DNA from: Novosphingobium olei
GTDB lineage: Bacteria; Pseudomonadota; Alphaproteobacteria; Sphingomonadales; Sphingomonadaceae
NCBI RefSeq assembly: GCF_012927405.1
Contig: NZ_JABBGM010000006.1
Coordinates: forward strand, 62,001-126,000
Length of the DNA: 64,000 nt
Direction of reading: 5' to 3'
Shown: positions 26,982 to 36,148 of the stretch, one piece after another
How the letters are laid out: every line of letters starts with the position of its first letter
Numbering within the stretch: position 1 is the stretch's first letter
The notes under the pieces: model-generated
Seen by the model: only the letters and a program-made list of their open reading frames with translations
The model's database searches: none
Told to the model about the DNA's origin: nothing
Position numbers and translations under genes: made by a program

Positions 26982-28469
26982 TCAGGTCGCTTCGCGAATG
27001 CGCAGGGTTGCGAGTGCTGCGGCAAGCATGACCAGTGCGGCGACCAGCATTGTCCAGACCGGCTCGGTCGGGAAGAAGCTGCGGATCACTTCACCCATCA
27101 CCGTCGCGACCAGCAGCTGCGGCAGCACGATGAAGAAGTTGAACACCCCGATGTAGATGCCGAACTTGCGCGGCGGCAGCACGCTGGTGAGGATGACGTA
27201 GGGCATGCCGAGGATCGAGGCCCAGGCAAGTCCCACCAACGCCATCGGTACGAGCAGCAGCGTCTTGTCGCGGATCACCAGCATCAGCGCAAAAGCTACG
27301 GCGCCTGCGGTCAGGCAGACCATGTGCGTTTTCACGTTGCCGATGCGTCGGGCCATCACTGGCAGCAGGAACGCGGCAAGCGCGGCAACGCCGTTGTAGA
27401 AGGCGAACATCACGCCAACCCAGTCCGCGCCCGCGTTGTATGCGGCGCTGGTGGTGTCGGTCGAATGGAACACATACTGCGTGACCACCGGCGTGGTGTA
27501 GATCCACAGCACGAACAGCGCGGTCCATGTGAAGAATTGCGCCAGCGCCAGCTGCTTCATCTGCGCCGGCATCTGGGCCAGGTCGCTCATGATATGGGCG
27601 ACCGCCCCGGTGGAGCGACGCACGCGGGAAATTACCTGAGCGAGGCCGAACGCGACCATCCCGCCACCCAGCACGAGCAGCTGCTTGTCGAGCCCAGCGG
27701 CGATCACCAACGCCAGCAGGGCGACGCCGGCCAGTGCCCAAAGCGCACCGCGAGCCGGATAGACCAACGGTTCGGCGGCATGGTCGGCATCGGCCGCGCG
27801 GCCCTCGAAGGCGGCCATCTGGTCAGGGCTGTATTCGCGGGTGGTGAACGCTGTCCACGCCACGGCGAGCACGATTGATGCCGCGCCGAGCAGGAAGCTC
27901 GCGCGGACTGACGGCGGGATCACCCCTTCGGGCGCAGTATTGGCGATGCCCATCGCGGTGAAGAGTGCTGGAGCGAGGCTGCCGATGACCGCGCCCGCTC
28001 CGATGAAACAGGTCTGGATTGCGAACCCTTGTGCGCGCTGTTCGGGCGGCGTCATGTCACCGACGAATGCGCGAAAAGGTTCCATCGAGACGTTGAGCGA
28101 GGCATCGAGCAGCCAGAGGAATGCAGCAGCCAGCAGCAGCGCTCCTGCATAGGGCAGGCCGACGAGCGCAAGCCCGGCCAGCAGCGCGCCCGCCATGAAA
28201 TAGGGCCGGCGCCGTCCGAACCGGCCCCAGGTCCGGTCCGAGAAGTGGCCGATCAGCGGCTGGACCAAGAGGCCGGTGACCGGGCCCGCGATCCACAGGA
28301 ACGCAAGGTCGTCAACATTGCTGCCCAGCGACTGGAAAATGCGGCTGACGTTGGCGTTCTGCAGGCCGAACGCGATCTGGATGCCGAAGAAGCCGAAGCT
28401 GATGTTCCACAGCCCCGCAAAGCTCTGGCGCGGCTTGGCGGTAGGAACGATGGCGCTGGCGGTGGTCAT
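26982..28469 (-). CDS. MFS sugar transporter (GPH/SLC45-like, probably maltose type)
   Basis: 495 residues with about twelve membrane helices. Family marks are SFGFFGIQIAFGLQNANVSR, QPLIGHFSDRTWGRFGRRRPYF after helix 2 and FLWLLDASLNVSMEPFRAFVGD. This is the pattern of the alphaproteobacterial and xanthomonad maltose/sucrose permeases related to SLC45. It would import an oligosaccharide with protons. It lies 147 bp downstream of the lacI-family gene, and a putative operator (28560-28579) sits 90 bp before its start. I chose the ATG at 28469; the upstream frame looks non-coding. Confidence 0.87.
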   Translation of the reverse strand: MTTASAIVPTAKPRQSFAGLWNISFGFFGIQIAFGLQNANVSRIFQSLGSNVDDLAFLWIAGPVTGLLVQPLIGHFSDRTWGRFGRRRPYFMAGALLAGLALVGLPYAGALLLAAAFLWLLDASLNVSMEPFRAFVGDMTPPEQRAQGFAIQTCFIGAGAVIGSLAPALFTAMGIANTAPEGVIPPSVRASFLLGAASIVLAVAWTAFTTREYSPDQMAAFEGRAADADHAAEPLVYPARGALWALAGVALLALVIAAGLDKQLLVLGGGMVAFGLAQVISRVRRSTGAVAHIMSDLAQMPAQMKQLALAQFFTWTALFVLWIYTTPVVTQYVFHSTDTTSAAYNAGADWVGVMFAFYNGVAALAAFLLPVMARRIGNVKTHMVCLTAGAVAFALMLVIRDKTLLLVPMALVGLAWASILGMPYVILTSVLPPRKFGIYIGVFNFFIVLPQLLVATVMGEVIRSFFPTEPVWTMLVAALVMLAAALATLRIREAT

Positions 28470-28559
28470 GGCGTCTCCCGGCCGGACATCGCGCGCAGCA
28501 AGCGCGGCGTGCCCGTTTTCTGACGCGGGGATTGCACGATCAGGACCGGGCGGCAATCG

Positions 28560-28579
28560 CATTGCATACGAATACCATT
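28560..28579. promoter_or_regulatory. putative LacI-family operator before the sugar transporter
   Basis: Minus-strand reading AATGGTATTCGTATGCAATG. It matches the 29733-29752 site at 18 of 20 positions and is a near-palindrome. The position, about 90 bp upstream of the transporter start in an otherwise empty gap, fits an operator of the adjacent LacI regulator. Confidence 0.7.
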
Positions 28580-28616
28580 CCGATGCATGGCGGAAATCCG
28601 CGGATTTTAGAAAGGT

Positions 28617-29651
28617 TTAGCCCCCGCTGCTGGCGCGAACCACAAGGCGGGTAGGCAACACCGCAGGCGGCGGCGGACGGTCCTCGATCTGCGCCAGGAC
28701 GGTTTCAACCAGCGCTTCGCCGGCGTGGCGCATGTCCTGCATCACGGTGGTGAGCGGGGGGCTGGTGTGGCTGGCTGCGGGCAGATCGTCGAAACCGACC
28801 AGCGCGACATCGCCCGGCACCGAAAGGCCCGCTTCGCCCAGCGCGCGCAAGGCGCCGATCGCGATCAGATCGCTCGCCGCAAAGATCGCATCGAACGGTT
28901 TTCCGCGCGCGATCAGCTTTTTGGCCGCTTCGTAGCCCAGCTCCTCGGACGAGATGACATCGACGGCCAGTTGCGGGTCCGGCTTGACCCCGGCAGTCTG
29001 CATCGCGCGCAAAAGGCCGGCGTAGCGCTGTTCGAATTCGGGATAGTGCGAATCCGCCTGGCCGAGGAAAGCGATGGCGCGGCGCCCGCGCGCGAGCAGA
29101 TGTTCGCCCACCAGCCGGCCGGCACCGAAGTTGTCGCTGCCGATGGTTGCGCCGATCGTCGCCTGGTCGACCGACCCCCAGCGTACGAAATGCGTACCGC
29201 TGCGCATCAGTTGACGCAGGCGCGCTTCGTAAAGCGTGTAGTCGCCGTAGCCGAGCAGGATCAGGCCGTCGGCGCGGTGGCTTTCCTGGTATTTCTTGTG
29301 CCAATCGTCATCGAGTTTCTGGAACGAGATCAGCAGATCGAGCCCGCGCGCGGCGCAATGGCGGGTGATCGAGCCAAGCATCGACAGGAAGAACGGATTG
29401 ATGTTCGATTCATCGGGCGTCGGGTCTTCGAAGAACAGCAGCGCCAAGGTGTTCGATCGTTGCGAGCGCAACGAGGACGCGTTCTTGTCGACGGTGTAGT
29501 TGAGCTGGCGCGCGATCGCCTCGATCTTCTGCCGCGTGGCGAGGCTGACCGCCTTGCTGCCGCGCAGGGCACGGCTGACCGTGGGCTGGGAGACGCCCGC
29601 AAGGTATGCGATGTCGAAGCTTGTCGGCTTGTTAGACGGACGGCGCCCCAT
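28617..29651 (-). CDS. LacI-family transcriptional regulator (maltodextrin locus)
   Basis: 344 residues. The N-terminal LacI HTH with hinge helix is [20 protein letters not shown] followed by [17 protein letters not shown]. The periplasmic-binding-like effector domain spans about 65-335 ([71 protein letters not shown]). By context it represses the transporter and the divergent TonB operon and would respond to a maltodextrin-type sugar. It lacks a nearby distinct operator of its own, but the 29733 site lies 82 bp before its start and could serve both directions. Confidence 0.92.
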   Translation of the reverse strand: MGRRPSNKPTSFDIAYLAGVSQPTVSRALRGSKAVSLATRQKIEAIARQLNYTVDKNASSLRSQRSNTLALLFFEDPTPDESNINPFFLSMLGSITRHCAARGLDLLISFQKLDDDWHKKYQESHRADGLILLGYGDYTLYEARLRQLMRSGTHFVRWGSVDQATIGATIGSDNFGAGRLVGEHLLARGRRAIAFLGQADSHYPEFEQRYAGLLRAMQTAGVKPDPQLAVDVISSEELGYEAAKKLIARGKPFDAIFAASDLIAIGALRALGEAGLSVPGDVALVGFDDLPAASHTSPPLTTVMQDMRHAGEALVETVLAQIEDRPPPPAVLPTRLVVRASSGG

Positions 29652-29732
29652 CTGCGTCTCTCCCCTTATGGATCAAAAGATTAGACCTCCGTTTCGGACC
29701 TTGCAACGTTGATCGGCAGCAAACCATTGCTC

Positions 29733-29752
29733 AATGGTATACGTATGCCATG
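29733..29752. promoter_or_regulatory. putative LacI-family operator between lacI and the TonB operon
   Basis: AATGGTATACGTATGCCATG, a near-perfect palindrome centred on TACGTA. An additional inverted repeat, CCATTG-CT-CAATGG (29724-29737), overlaps its left end. The site lies 152 bp before the TonB receptor start and 82 bp before the lacI start. The same 20-mer with two changes occurs before the MFS gene. The leader from 29753 to 29904 holds short hairpins but no gene. Confidence 0.75.
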
Positions 29753-29904
29753 TTCGCGGCGCGAGCCTGCAGGCGTAGTTGGCATTTCGGAGAGGATGCG
29801 AACCTGAAACGCTGCGGCACGATGGCCGCATCCCCTTCGCTATGGCGCCATGCGCCGACAGGGTTCAGGCCGGCGGAGTCCGGTTGGGGGAGTAGACCAG
29901 CACC

Positions 29905-32700
29905 ATGAATAAGCACGCAATTACTGCAGGTCGCATCGGCGGATCGCTGCTTGCACTTAGCGTCGCGCTCGTCGCCGCGCCGGCTTTCGCGCAGGCCGCA
30001 CCGCAGGCCGACGCGGCCGCACCGGCCGATGACGGCGCCATCGTCGTCACCGGCATCCGCGCCTCGCTCAACGCGGCGGCCGCGATCAAGCGCACCAGCC
30101 CCGCCATCGTCGAAGCGGTGTCCGCCGAAGACATCGGCAAGCTGCCCGACGTGTCGATCGCCGACTCGCTGGCGCGTCTGCCCGGCGTCACTTCGCAGCG
30201 CCTCGAAGGTCGCGACCAGCGCCTGTCGATCCGCGGCCTCGGTCCCGATTTCTCGACCACGCTGCTCAACGGGCGCGAACAGGTCACCGTCGGCGACAAC
30301 CGCGGCGTCGAATACGACCAGTATCCGAGCGAGTTCTTCAAGAACGTCGTCGTCCACAAGGCTGCCGATCCTTCGCTGATCGCTGCTGGCATCGCCGGCA
30401 CCGTCGACCTTCGCATGCTGCGCCCGCTGGCACAGCAGGACCGCATCGTCGCGCTGCAGCTGCGCGGCCAGATGAACGGCATCAAGAAGCTGAACCCCGA
30501 TGGCAGCCGCTATGGCTACCGCGCCTCGGCGGCCTATGTCGACAAGTTTGCCGACGACACGTTCGGCATCGCCATCGGCGTTTCGGCGACCGACGCCCCT
30601 TCGCAGAACGAGCGCTACAACGCTTGGGGCTTCCCCAACTCGACCGCGACCGGCGGTGCGCTGCTGCTTGGCGGTGCGAAGCCTTACGTGCAGACCAACA
30701 AGTTGCAGCGCTATGGCGCGGTGGCGACGCTGGAATACCAGCCGAGCGACAACTTCCACTCGACGCTCGACGTGCTGTACTCGAAGTTCAAGGAAACGCA
30801 GCGCCTGCGCGGTATCGAATTCCCGATCGCGCCGGACTGGGGTTCGGGTGCGACCGTGCAGCCGGGCTACACCGTCGACAATGGCCTCGTCACCGACGCC
30901 ACGATCACGGGCGTCCACGCGGTTCAGCGCAACGATTACAACAAGCGTGATGCCGACAACTTCTCGGTGGGCTGGAACAACGTCATCGGGATCGGTGAAA
31001 AGACCCACCTGACCGTGGACGCCAGCTACAGCCACGCCAAGCGCACCGACTTCCTGCTCGAAACCTACACCGGCACCGGCTACGGCGCGACCGGCGCTTC
31101 GGACACGCTGCATATTTCGGCGAACAAGAACGGTACGTTCGACATCGTCCCGACGCTGAACTACGCCGATTCCTCGCTGTTCGGCATCACCGATCCGCGT
31201 GGCTGGGGCTACAACGGCACCACGGCCGTGGTCCAGGCCGGCTTCCTCAACCGCCCGAGCTTCAAGGACGACCTGTTCGCCCTTCGCGCTAGCCTCGACG
31301 GCGAATTCGAAGGCAGCAGCGTGATCAGCGGCTGGGAAGTCGGCGCGAACTACAGCCGTCGCAAGAAGACCTCGGCGTTCAAGTCGTACTTCCTGTGCCC
31401 GACGGGCGCCGGCACCGACTGCACCGTCGCCAGCGGCACCACCCAGTTCGCCGCAATCCCGCAGCAGGCGATCGTCGGCTCGGTTCCGCTGGGTTACCTC
31501 GGCGTGCCGTCGATGCTCGCGCTCGATCCGCTGTACCTGTACAACAACAGCCTGCAGGGCGTTTACGACAACCGCCCGGTCTCGCTGGTTCGCGACAACT
31601 CGGTCACCGAGAAGGTCTGGACCGGCTATGCCATGATCAAGCTTGACGGTGATGTCGGCGGCAAGAAGGTGACCGGCGGCTTCGGCGTCCAGGTCGTCCA
31701 CACCGACCAGAGCTCGGACGGCTCGATCTCGAACTTCTCGAATGGCGTGGTCACGGTGATCCCGGCTTCGGGCGGCGACAAGTACTGGCGCGTCCTGCCC
31801 AGCGCGAACCTGGCGGTGGAAGTGGCCGATGCCAGCTACCTCAAGCTCGCGACCTCGCTCACCATGGTGCGCCCGCGACTCGACCAGGAGCGCGTGAATC
31901 AGGAATTCGGGATCGATCCGTCGAAGCTCGGCTCGACCGACCCGGCCAACAGCGTGTTCAGCTCGAACGGCGGCAACTCGCGCCTGCGCCCGTACAAGTC
32001 CTTCAACGTCGATGCCTCGCTCGAGCACTACTTCCCGAAGGGCGGCTACGTCTCGCTGGCAGGCTACTACAAGCGTCTGACCGACTACGTCGATCCGAGC
32101 GCCAGCTTCGTCTATGACTTCGCTGCTGCTGCTTCGTCGCTTTCGCCGGCACAGCAGGCCGCGCTCGGCACGACGCTGGGTCTGGTCAAGGCGCCGAACA
32201 ACGGCGGCAAGGGCAACATCAAGGGCTTCGAAGCAACGCTGTCGCTGCCCTTCTCGCTGCTGACCCCGTCGCTGGATGGCTTCGGCTTCTTCGGTTCGGG
32301 ATCGTACACCAGCAGCAAGATCACGCTTGCCAGCAACCCAGGCAACCCGATCACCCTGCCGGGTCTGTCGGACTGGGTCGCCAACGCTTCGGTCTACTAC
32401 GAAAAGAACGGTTTCCAGGTCCGCGCCTCGTACCGTTACCGTTCGAAGTTCCTCGCCGAAGTCGCTGGTCTTTCGGCCAACCCGACCTACCGCACGGCAA
32501 AGGCGGAAGGCATTCTCGATGCCCAGATCGGGTATGAGTTCCAAGAAGGCTCGCCGCTCGCCGGCCTGTCGATCCTGGTGCAGGCGAAGAACCTGACCGA
32601 CCGTCCGTTCATCACCTACCAGAACGACGATCCGCGCCAGGTGATCGACTACCAGCGCTATGGACGCGACTACTACATCGGCCTCAGCTACAAGTTCTGA
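29905..32700 (+). CDS. TonB-dependent receptor (Caulobacter/Xanthomonas maltodextrin type)
   Basis: 931 residues. The signal peptide ends near AFAQA (about 29-31). A TonB box-like DDGAIVVTGIRASL follows. The plug domain (DIGKLPDVSIADSLARLPGV, then LSIRGLGPDFSTTLLNGREQ) comes next, and then a large beta barrel ending ...RDYYIGLSYKF with the terminal aromatic. This is the TIGR01782-like group of receptors that bring large sugars across the outer membrane in Caulobacter, Xanthomonas and sphingomonads. It starts the catabolic operon; a GGGGGAG ribosome site precedes the ATG. Ligand maltodextrin is inferred from the neighbouring amylases. Confidence 0.92.
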   Translation: MNKHAITAGRIGGSLLALSVALVAAPAFAQAAPQADAAAPADDGAIVVTGIRASLNAAAAIKRTSPAIVEAVSAEDIGKLPDVSIADSLARLPGVTSQRLEGRDQRLSIRGLGPDFSTTLLNGREQVTVGDNRGVEYDQYPSEFFKNVVVHKAADPSLIAAGIAGTVDLRMLRPLAQQDRIVALQLRGQMNGIKKLNPDGSRYGYRASAAYVDKFADDTFGIAIGVSATDAPSQNERYNAWGFPNSTATGGALLLGGAKPYVQTNKLQRYGAVATLEYQPSDNFHSTLDVLYSKFKETQRLRGIEFPIAPDWGSGATVQPGYTVDNGLVTDATITGVHAVQRNDYNKRDADNFSVGWNNVIGIGEKTHLTVDASYSHAKRTDFLLETYTGTGYGATGASDTLHISANKNGTFDIVPTLNYADSSLFGITDPRGWGYNGTTAVVQAGFLNRPSFKDDLFALRASLDGEFEGSSVISGWEVGANYSRRKKTSAFKSYFLCPTGAGTDCTVASGTTQFAAIPQQAIVGSVPLGYLGVPSMLALDPLYLYNNSLQGVYDNRPVSLVRDNSVTEKVWTGYAMIKLDGDVGGKKVTGGFGVQVVHTDQSSDGSISNFSNGVVTVIPASGGDKYWRVLPSANLAVEVADASYLKLATSLTMVRPRLDQERVNQEFGIDPSKLGSTDPANSVFSSNGGNSRLRPYKSFNVDASLEHYFPKGGYVSLAGYYKRLTDYVDPSASFVYDFAAAASSLSPAQQAALGTTLGLVKAPNNGGKGNIKGFEATLSLPFSLLTPSLDGFGFFGSGSYTSSKITLASNPGNPITLPGLSDWVANASVYYEKNGFQVRASYRYRSKFLAEVAGLSANPTYRTAKAEGILDAQIGYEFQEGSPLAGLSILVQAKNLTDRPFITYQNDDPRQVIDYQRYGRDYYIGLSYKF

Positions 32701-32783
32701 GGATCGGGTCGCACGGCCGGGCGGGGGGTGTGTCCGCACACCGCCGCCCGGCCACACGCAGCGAAGTTCCGGGGAGATTTGCC

Positions 32784-34319
32784 GTGGCCGAAGTTCAGCC
32801 CGTTGAAGTAGTCATCGTCGGCGGCGGGACCGCCGGATGGATGACGGCGGCGGCTTTCGGCCATTTCCTCGACGAAGGAAGCACCGGGCAAGGGTACAAG
32901 ATCCGCCTTGTCGAATCCGAAGCCATCGGGACGATCGGTGTCGGCGAGGCGACCATCCCGCAGATCCGGATGTTCAACCAGGCGCTCGGGATCGACGAGA
33001 ACGCCTTCATCCGGGCAACGCAGGCTACCTTCAAGCTCGGCATTGAATTCGCCGGCTGGAAAAAGCCGGGTCACAGCTACATGCACGCGTTCGGCGACGT
33101 TGGCCGCGCCGTGGGCCTTTGCGCCTTTCACCACGTCTGGTCGCGCGGGGTCCGCCTGGGCCTAGCCGGGCCGACGCACGATTACTGCCTCAACGATATC
33201 GTGGCGAAGCAGGACCGGATGCACCGGGGCAGGGCGATGACCGCGCCGACGGTGCCGGAGATGCCGCACGCCTTCCACTTCGATGCCGGCCTGTATGCCC
33301 GCTTCCTGCGCGATTTTGCCGAAGCGCGTGGCGTGCAGCGCATCGAGGGCATGATCGACCAAGTTCTGCGCGATGGCGAAAGCGGCGACGTCACGGCGTT
33401 GCGGCTCGCTTCGGGGGAAACGGTTTCGGGCGATCTGTTCATCGATTGCTCGGGCATGCGCGCGCTGCTGATCGGACAGGCGCTTGGTTCGCCCTACGAG
33501 GACTGGAGCCACTGGCTGCCGTGCGACCGGGCGCTTGCCGTGCCCAGCGCGCGGGTAGAGCATTTCACGCCTTACACCCGTTCCACGGCGCACGATGCGG
33601 GCTGGCAATGGCGCATTCCGCTGCAGCACCGCACCGGCAACGGCCGGGTCTATTGCAGCGCATTCATCAGCGACGACGCGGCGGCAGAAAGCCTGCTCGC
33701 GCACCTCGATGCGCCGGCGCTCGACGATCCGCGCCCGATCCGTTTCGTCACGGGCCGCAGGCGCGAGGTCTGGAAGAACAACGTGATTGCCGTGGGGCTG
33801 TCGAGCGGTTTCCTCGAGCCGCTGGAATCGACCTCGATCCACCTGATCCAGTCGGCGATTTCGCGCATTCTCAAATTCATGCCGGGCAAGGTCTCCGCTC
33901 AGGCCGAGCGCGATGAATACAATCGCCAGTTCGCTTTCGAGATGGAACGCATTCGCGATTTCATCGTGCTCCACTATACCTTGAACGAGCGCGACGAGCC
34001 GTTCTGGCGCGCCTGCCGCGAGATGGAATTGCCCGGCACGCTGGCCGATCGCATCGCGTTGTTCCGCGAAGGCGGGCACATCTTCCGCGATGCCGACGAA
34101 CTGTTCAGCGAAGTCGCCTGGTTCCAGGTGATGGCGGGGCAGGGCATCTTGCCTGCGCGCAGCCACGGCATGGCCGAGGCGCTCGATGTCAATGACCTGA
34201 AGGCCTGGCTCGACACGATCAACGCGCTCTACCAGCGCGAGGCGAGCCGCTATCCAAGTCATGCCGACTATATCGCCCGTAATTGCGCGGCACCTGCCAT
34301 GACGATGGCTGCGGCATGA
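32784..34319 (+). CDS. tryptophan-halogenase-like flavoprotein
   Basis: 511 residues from a GTG at 32784 with GGGGAG 8 nt upstream. The flavin-binding start is VVIVGGGTAGWMTAAAFG. IGVGEATIP is next. The lysine that in tryptophan halogenases forms the chloramine is kept (K84 in ATFKLGIEF). The WxWxIP motif that marks these halogenases is present (W274-P279, WQWRIP). SGFLEPLESTSIHLIQSAI is the flavin/chloride loop region. These enzymes use reduced FAD and halide to make HOX. Members in TonB-receptor loci have unknown natural substrates. It is coupled by an ATGA overlap to the amylase gene. Confidence 0.88.
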   Translation: MAEVQPVEVVIVGGGTAGWMTAAAFGHFLDEGSTGQGYKIRLVESEAIGTIGVGEATIPQIRMFNQALGIDENAFIRATQATFKLGIEFAGWKKPGHSYMHAFGDVGRAVGLCAFHHVWSRGVRLGLAGPTHDYCLNDIVAKQDRMHRGRAMTAPTVPEMPHAFHFDAGLYARFLRDFAEARGVQRIEGMIDQVLRDGESGDVTALRLASGETVSGDLFIDCSGMRALLIGQALGSPYEDWSHWLPCDRALAVPSARVEHFTPYTRSTAHDAGWQWRIPLQHRTGNGRVYCSAFISDDAAAESLLAHLDAPALDDPRPIRFVTGRRREVWKNNVIAVGLSSGFLEPLESTSIHLIQSAISRILKFMPGKVSAQAERDEYNRQFAFEMERIRDFIVLHYTLNERDEPFWRACREMELPGTLADRIALFREGGHIFRDADELFSEVAWFQVMAGQGILPARSHGMAEALDVNDLKAWLDTINALYQREASRYPSHADYIARNCAAPAMTMAAA

Positions 34320-36148
34320 AGCATCTGTTTTCCCTCGCGCTCCCGGTTCTCCTTGCGGCGGCTCCTCCCTCCGCTCAGGCGCAAGGTTACCGGGAGCGCA
34401 CCCCGGCGGGCGAGACCGTCTACTTCGTGTTGCCAGACCGGTTCGAGAACGCCGATCCGAAGAACGATCGCGGCGGGCTGAAAGGCGACAGGCTCGTCAC
34501 CGGGTTCGATCCCGCAGCGAAGGGCTTCTACCACGGGGGCGATCTTAAGGGCCTCGTCAAGCGGCTGGACTATATCCAGGGCCTTGGCGCGACGGCGCTG
34601 TGGGTGGGGCCGATCTTCAAGAACAAGCCGGTGCAGGGGCCGAAAGGCCAGGAAAGCGCAGGCTATCATGGCTACTGGATCACCGATTTTACCCGCGTGG
34701 ATCCCCACTTTGGCACAAATGCCGATTTCAAGGCGTTGGTCGATGCGGCGCATGCGCGCGGCATGAAGGTCTACATGGACATCATCGCCAACCACACGGC
34801 GGACGTGATCCAGTACCGCGAAGCGACGACGGAGGGCTATCCGTACCGCTCGCGCGCGGATTATCCTTATTCGCGCCGCGGTGGACTGGCGGGCGCTGCG
34901 ATCAACCCGGGTTTTGCGGGCGACGGAGATTCCACGACGGCCAACTTCGCGAAGCTGACCGATCCGTCGTTCGCCTACACGCCCTATGTGCCCAAGGGCG
35001 AGGAACACGCCAAGGTTCCCGACTGGCTCAACAGCCCGATCCACTACCACAACCGCGGCAATTCGACTTTCACCGGCGAAAGCAGCCGCTTCGGCGATTT
35101 CGTCGGGCTGGACGACCTGTTCACCGAAAGCCCGGTCGTGCGCGACGGGATGATCGCGATCTACGCGAAGTGGATCGAGGACTTCGGGGTCGACGGCTTC
35201 CGTATCGATACCGCACGCCATGTCGATCCCGGCTTCTGGCGGGCCTTTATCCCCGCAATGCAGGACGTTGCGCGCAAGCGCGGCATACCGAACTTCCACA
35301 TCTTCGGCGAAGTGGCGCATGAAAGTCCGGACAACGGCTACATCGCCCAATATACCCGGCGCGATGGCTATCCGGCCGTGCTCGACTTCGCCTTCCAGGG
35401 GGCGGTTCGCGCGGTGCTCGGTCAAGGCAAGGGGACCAAGGTCCTTGCCGAGATGTTCGATGGCGATGTGCTTTACGAAGGCGGCGAGAAAGCCGCGCTG
35501 GCCATGCCGACCTTCCTTGGCAACCACGACATGGGCCGCTTTTCGACGCTGGTCCGTGCCGATCGTCCCGGCATCGCGGATAAGGAGTTGCTTGACCGCG
35601 TCGCCCTGGGGCACGTGATGCTGATGACGCTGCGTGGCTCCCCGGTGATCTACTACGGCGACGAGCAGGGCTTCGTCGGCGATGGCAACGATCAGGACGC
35701 GCGCGAGGACATGTTTGCCTCGAAGGTCGCAAGCTACAACGACAATCACCTGCTTGGCAGCACGCGCACGACCACGCAGGAAAGCTTCGCGCCCGATCAT
35801 CCGCTCTACAAGCTGATCGGTGAGCTGGGCCGGCTTCGCGCCGCGCATCCCGCGCTCGTCAGCGGCAGGCAGGAAACCCGCAGTTACAGCGAGACGCCGG
35901 GGCTGTTCGCGGTGTCCCGCTTCGACCCCGTCTCGGGCGCCGAATATCTCGTCGCCTTCAACACCAGCGACCAGCCGATCCACGTGGCAACGACGATCGG
36001 AACCGCGGCAACAGGCCTCGAGAGCCTGTTTGGCCAGTGCCCGGCGCACGTCGCCGCGCCCGGATCGGTCGTGCTCGAACTCCCCGCTTTCGGCAGCGTC
36101 GTCTGCCGTGCCCATTCCGATCCCTCCCCGGACAAGCCAGGTACATGA
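34316..36148 (+). CDS. secreted GH13 alpha-amylase/cyclomaltodextrinase-like enzyme
   Basis: 610 residues with a signal peptide (about 1-23, AAPPSAQAQG end). GH13 catalytic residues are visible: nucleophile D298 in DGFRIDTARH, acid/base E332 in FGEVAHE, and transition-state D405 in FLGNHDMGRF. The barrel starts VYFVLPDRFENADPKNDRGG. It is probably periplasmic and would cut alpha-1,4 glucans or maltodextrins taken up by the receptor. It overlaps the halogenase stop and the next gene's start by 4 bp each, so the operon is tightly coupled. Confidence 0.9.
   Translation: MKHLFSLALPVLLAAAPPSAQAQGYRERTPAGETVYFVLPDRFENADPKNDRGGLKGDRLVTGFDPAAKGFYHGGDLKGLVKRLDYIQGLGATALWVGPIFKNKPVQGPKGQESAGYHGYWITDFTRVDPHFGTNADFKALVDAAHARGMKVYMDIIANHTADVIQYREATTEGYPYRSRADYPYSRRGGLAGAAINPGFAGDGDSTTANFAKLTDPSFAYTPYVPKGEEHAKVPDWLNSPIHYHNRGNSTFTGESSRFGDFVGLDDLFTESPVVRDGMIAIYAKWIEDFGVDGFRIDTARHVDPGFWRAFIPAMQDVARKRGIPNFHIFGEVAHESPDNGYIAQYTRRDGYPAVLDFAFQGAVRAVLGQGKGTKVLAEMFDGDVLYEGGEKAALAMPTFLGNHDMGRFSTLVRADRPGIADKELLDRVALGHVMLMTLRGSPVIYYGDEQGFVGDGNDQDAREDMFASKVASYNDNHLLGSTRTTTQESFAPDHPLYKLIGELGRLRAAHPALVSGRQETRSYSETPGLFAVSRFDPVSGAEYLVAFNTSDQPIHVATTIGTAATGLESLFGQCPAHVAAPGSVVLELPAFGSVVCRAHSDPSPDKPGT

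Noticed and set aside
29731..32757. A 1008-codon open frame on the minus strand opposite the TonB receptor
   Set aside because: It mirrors the codon pattern of the receptor on the plus strand, which has a signal peptide, plug and barrel signatures and normal length. The antisense product is low-complexity R/V/D-rich and matches nothing.
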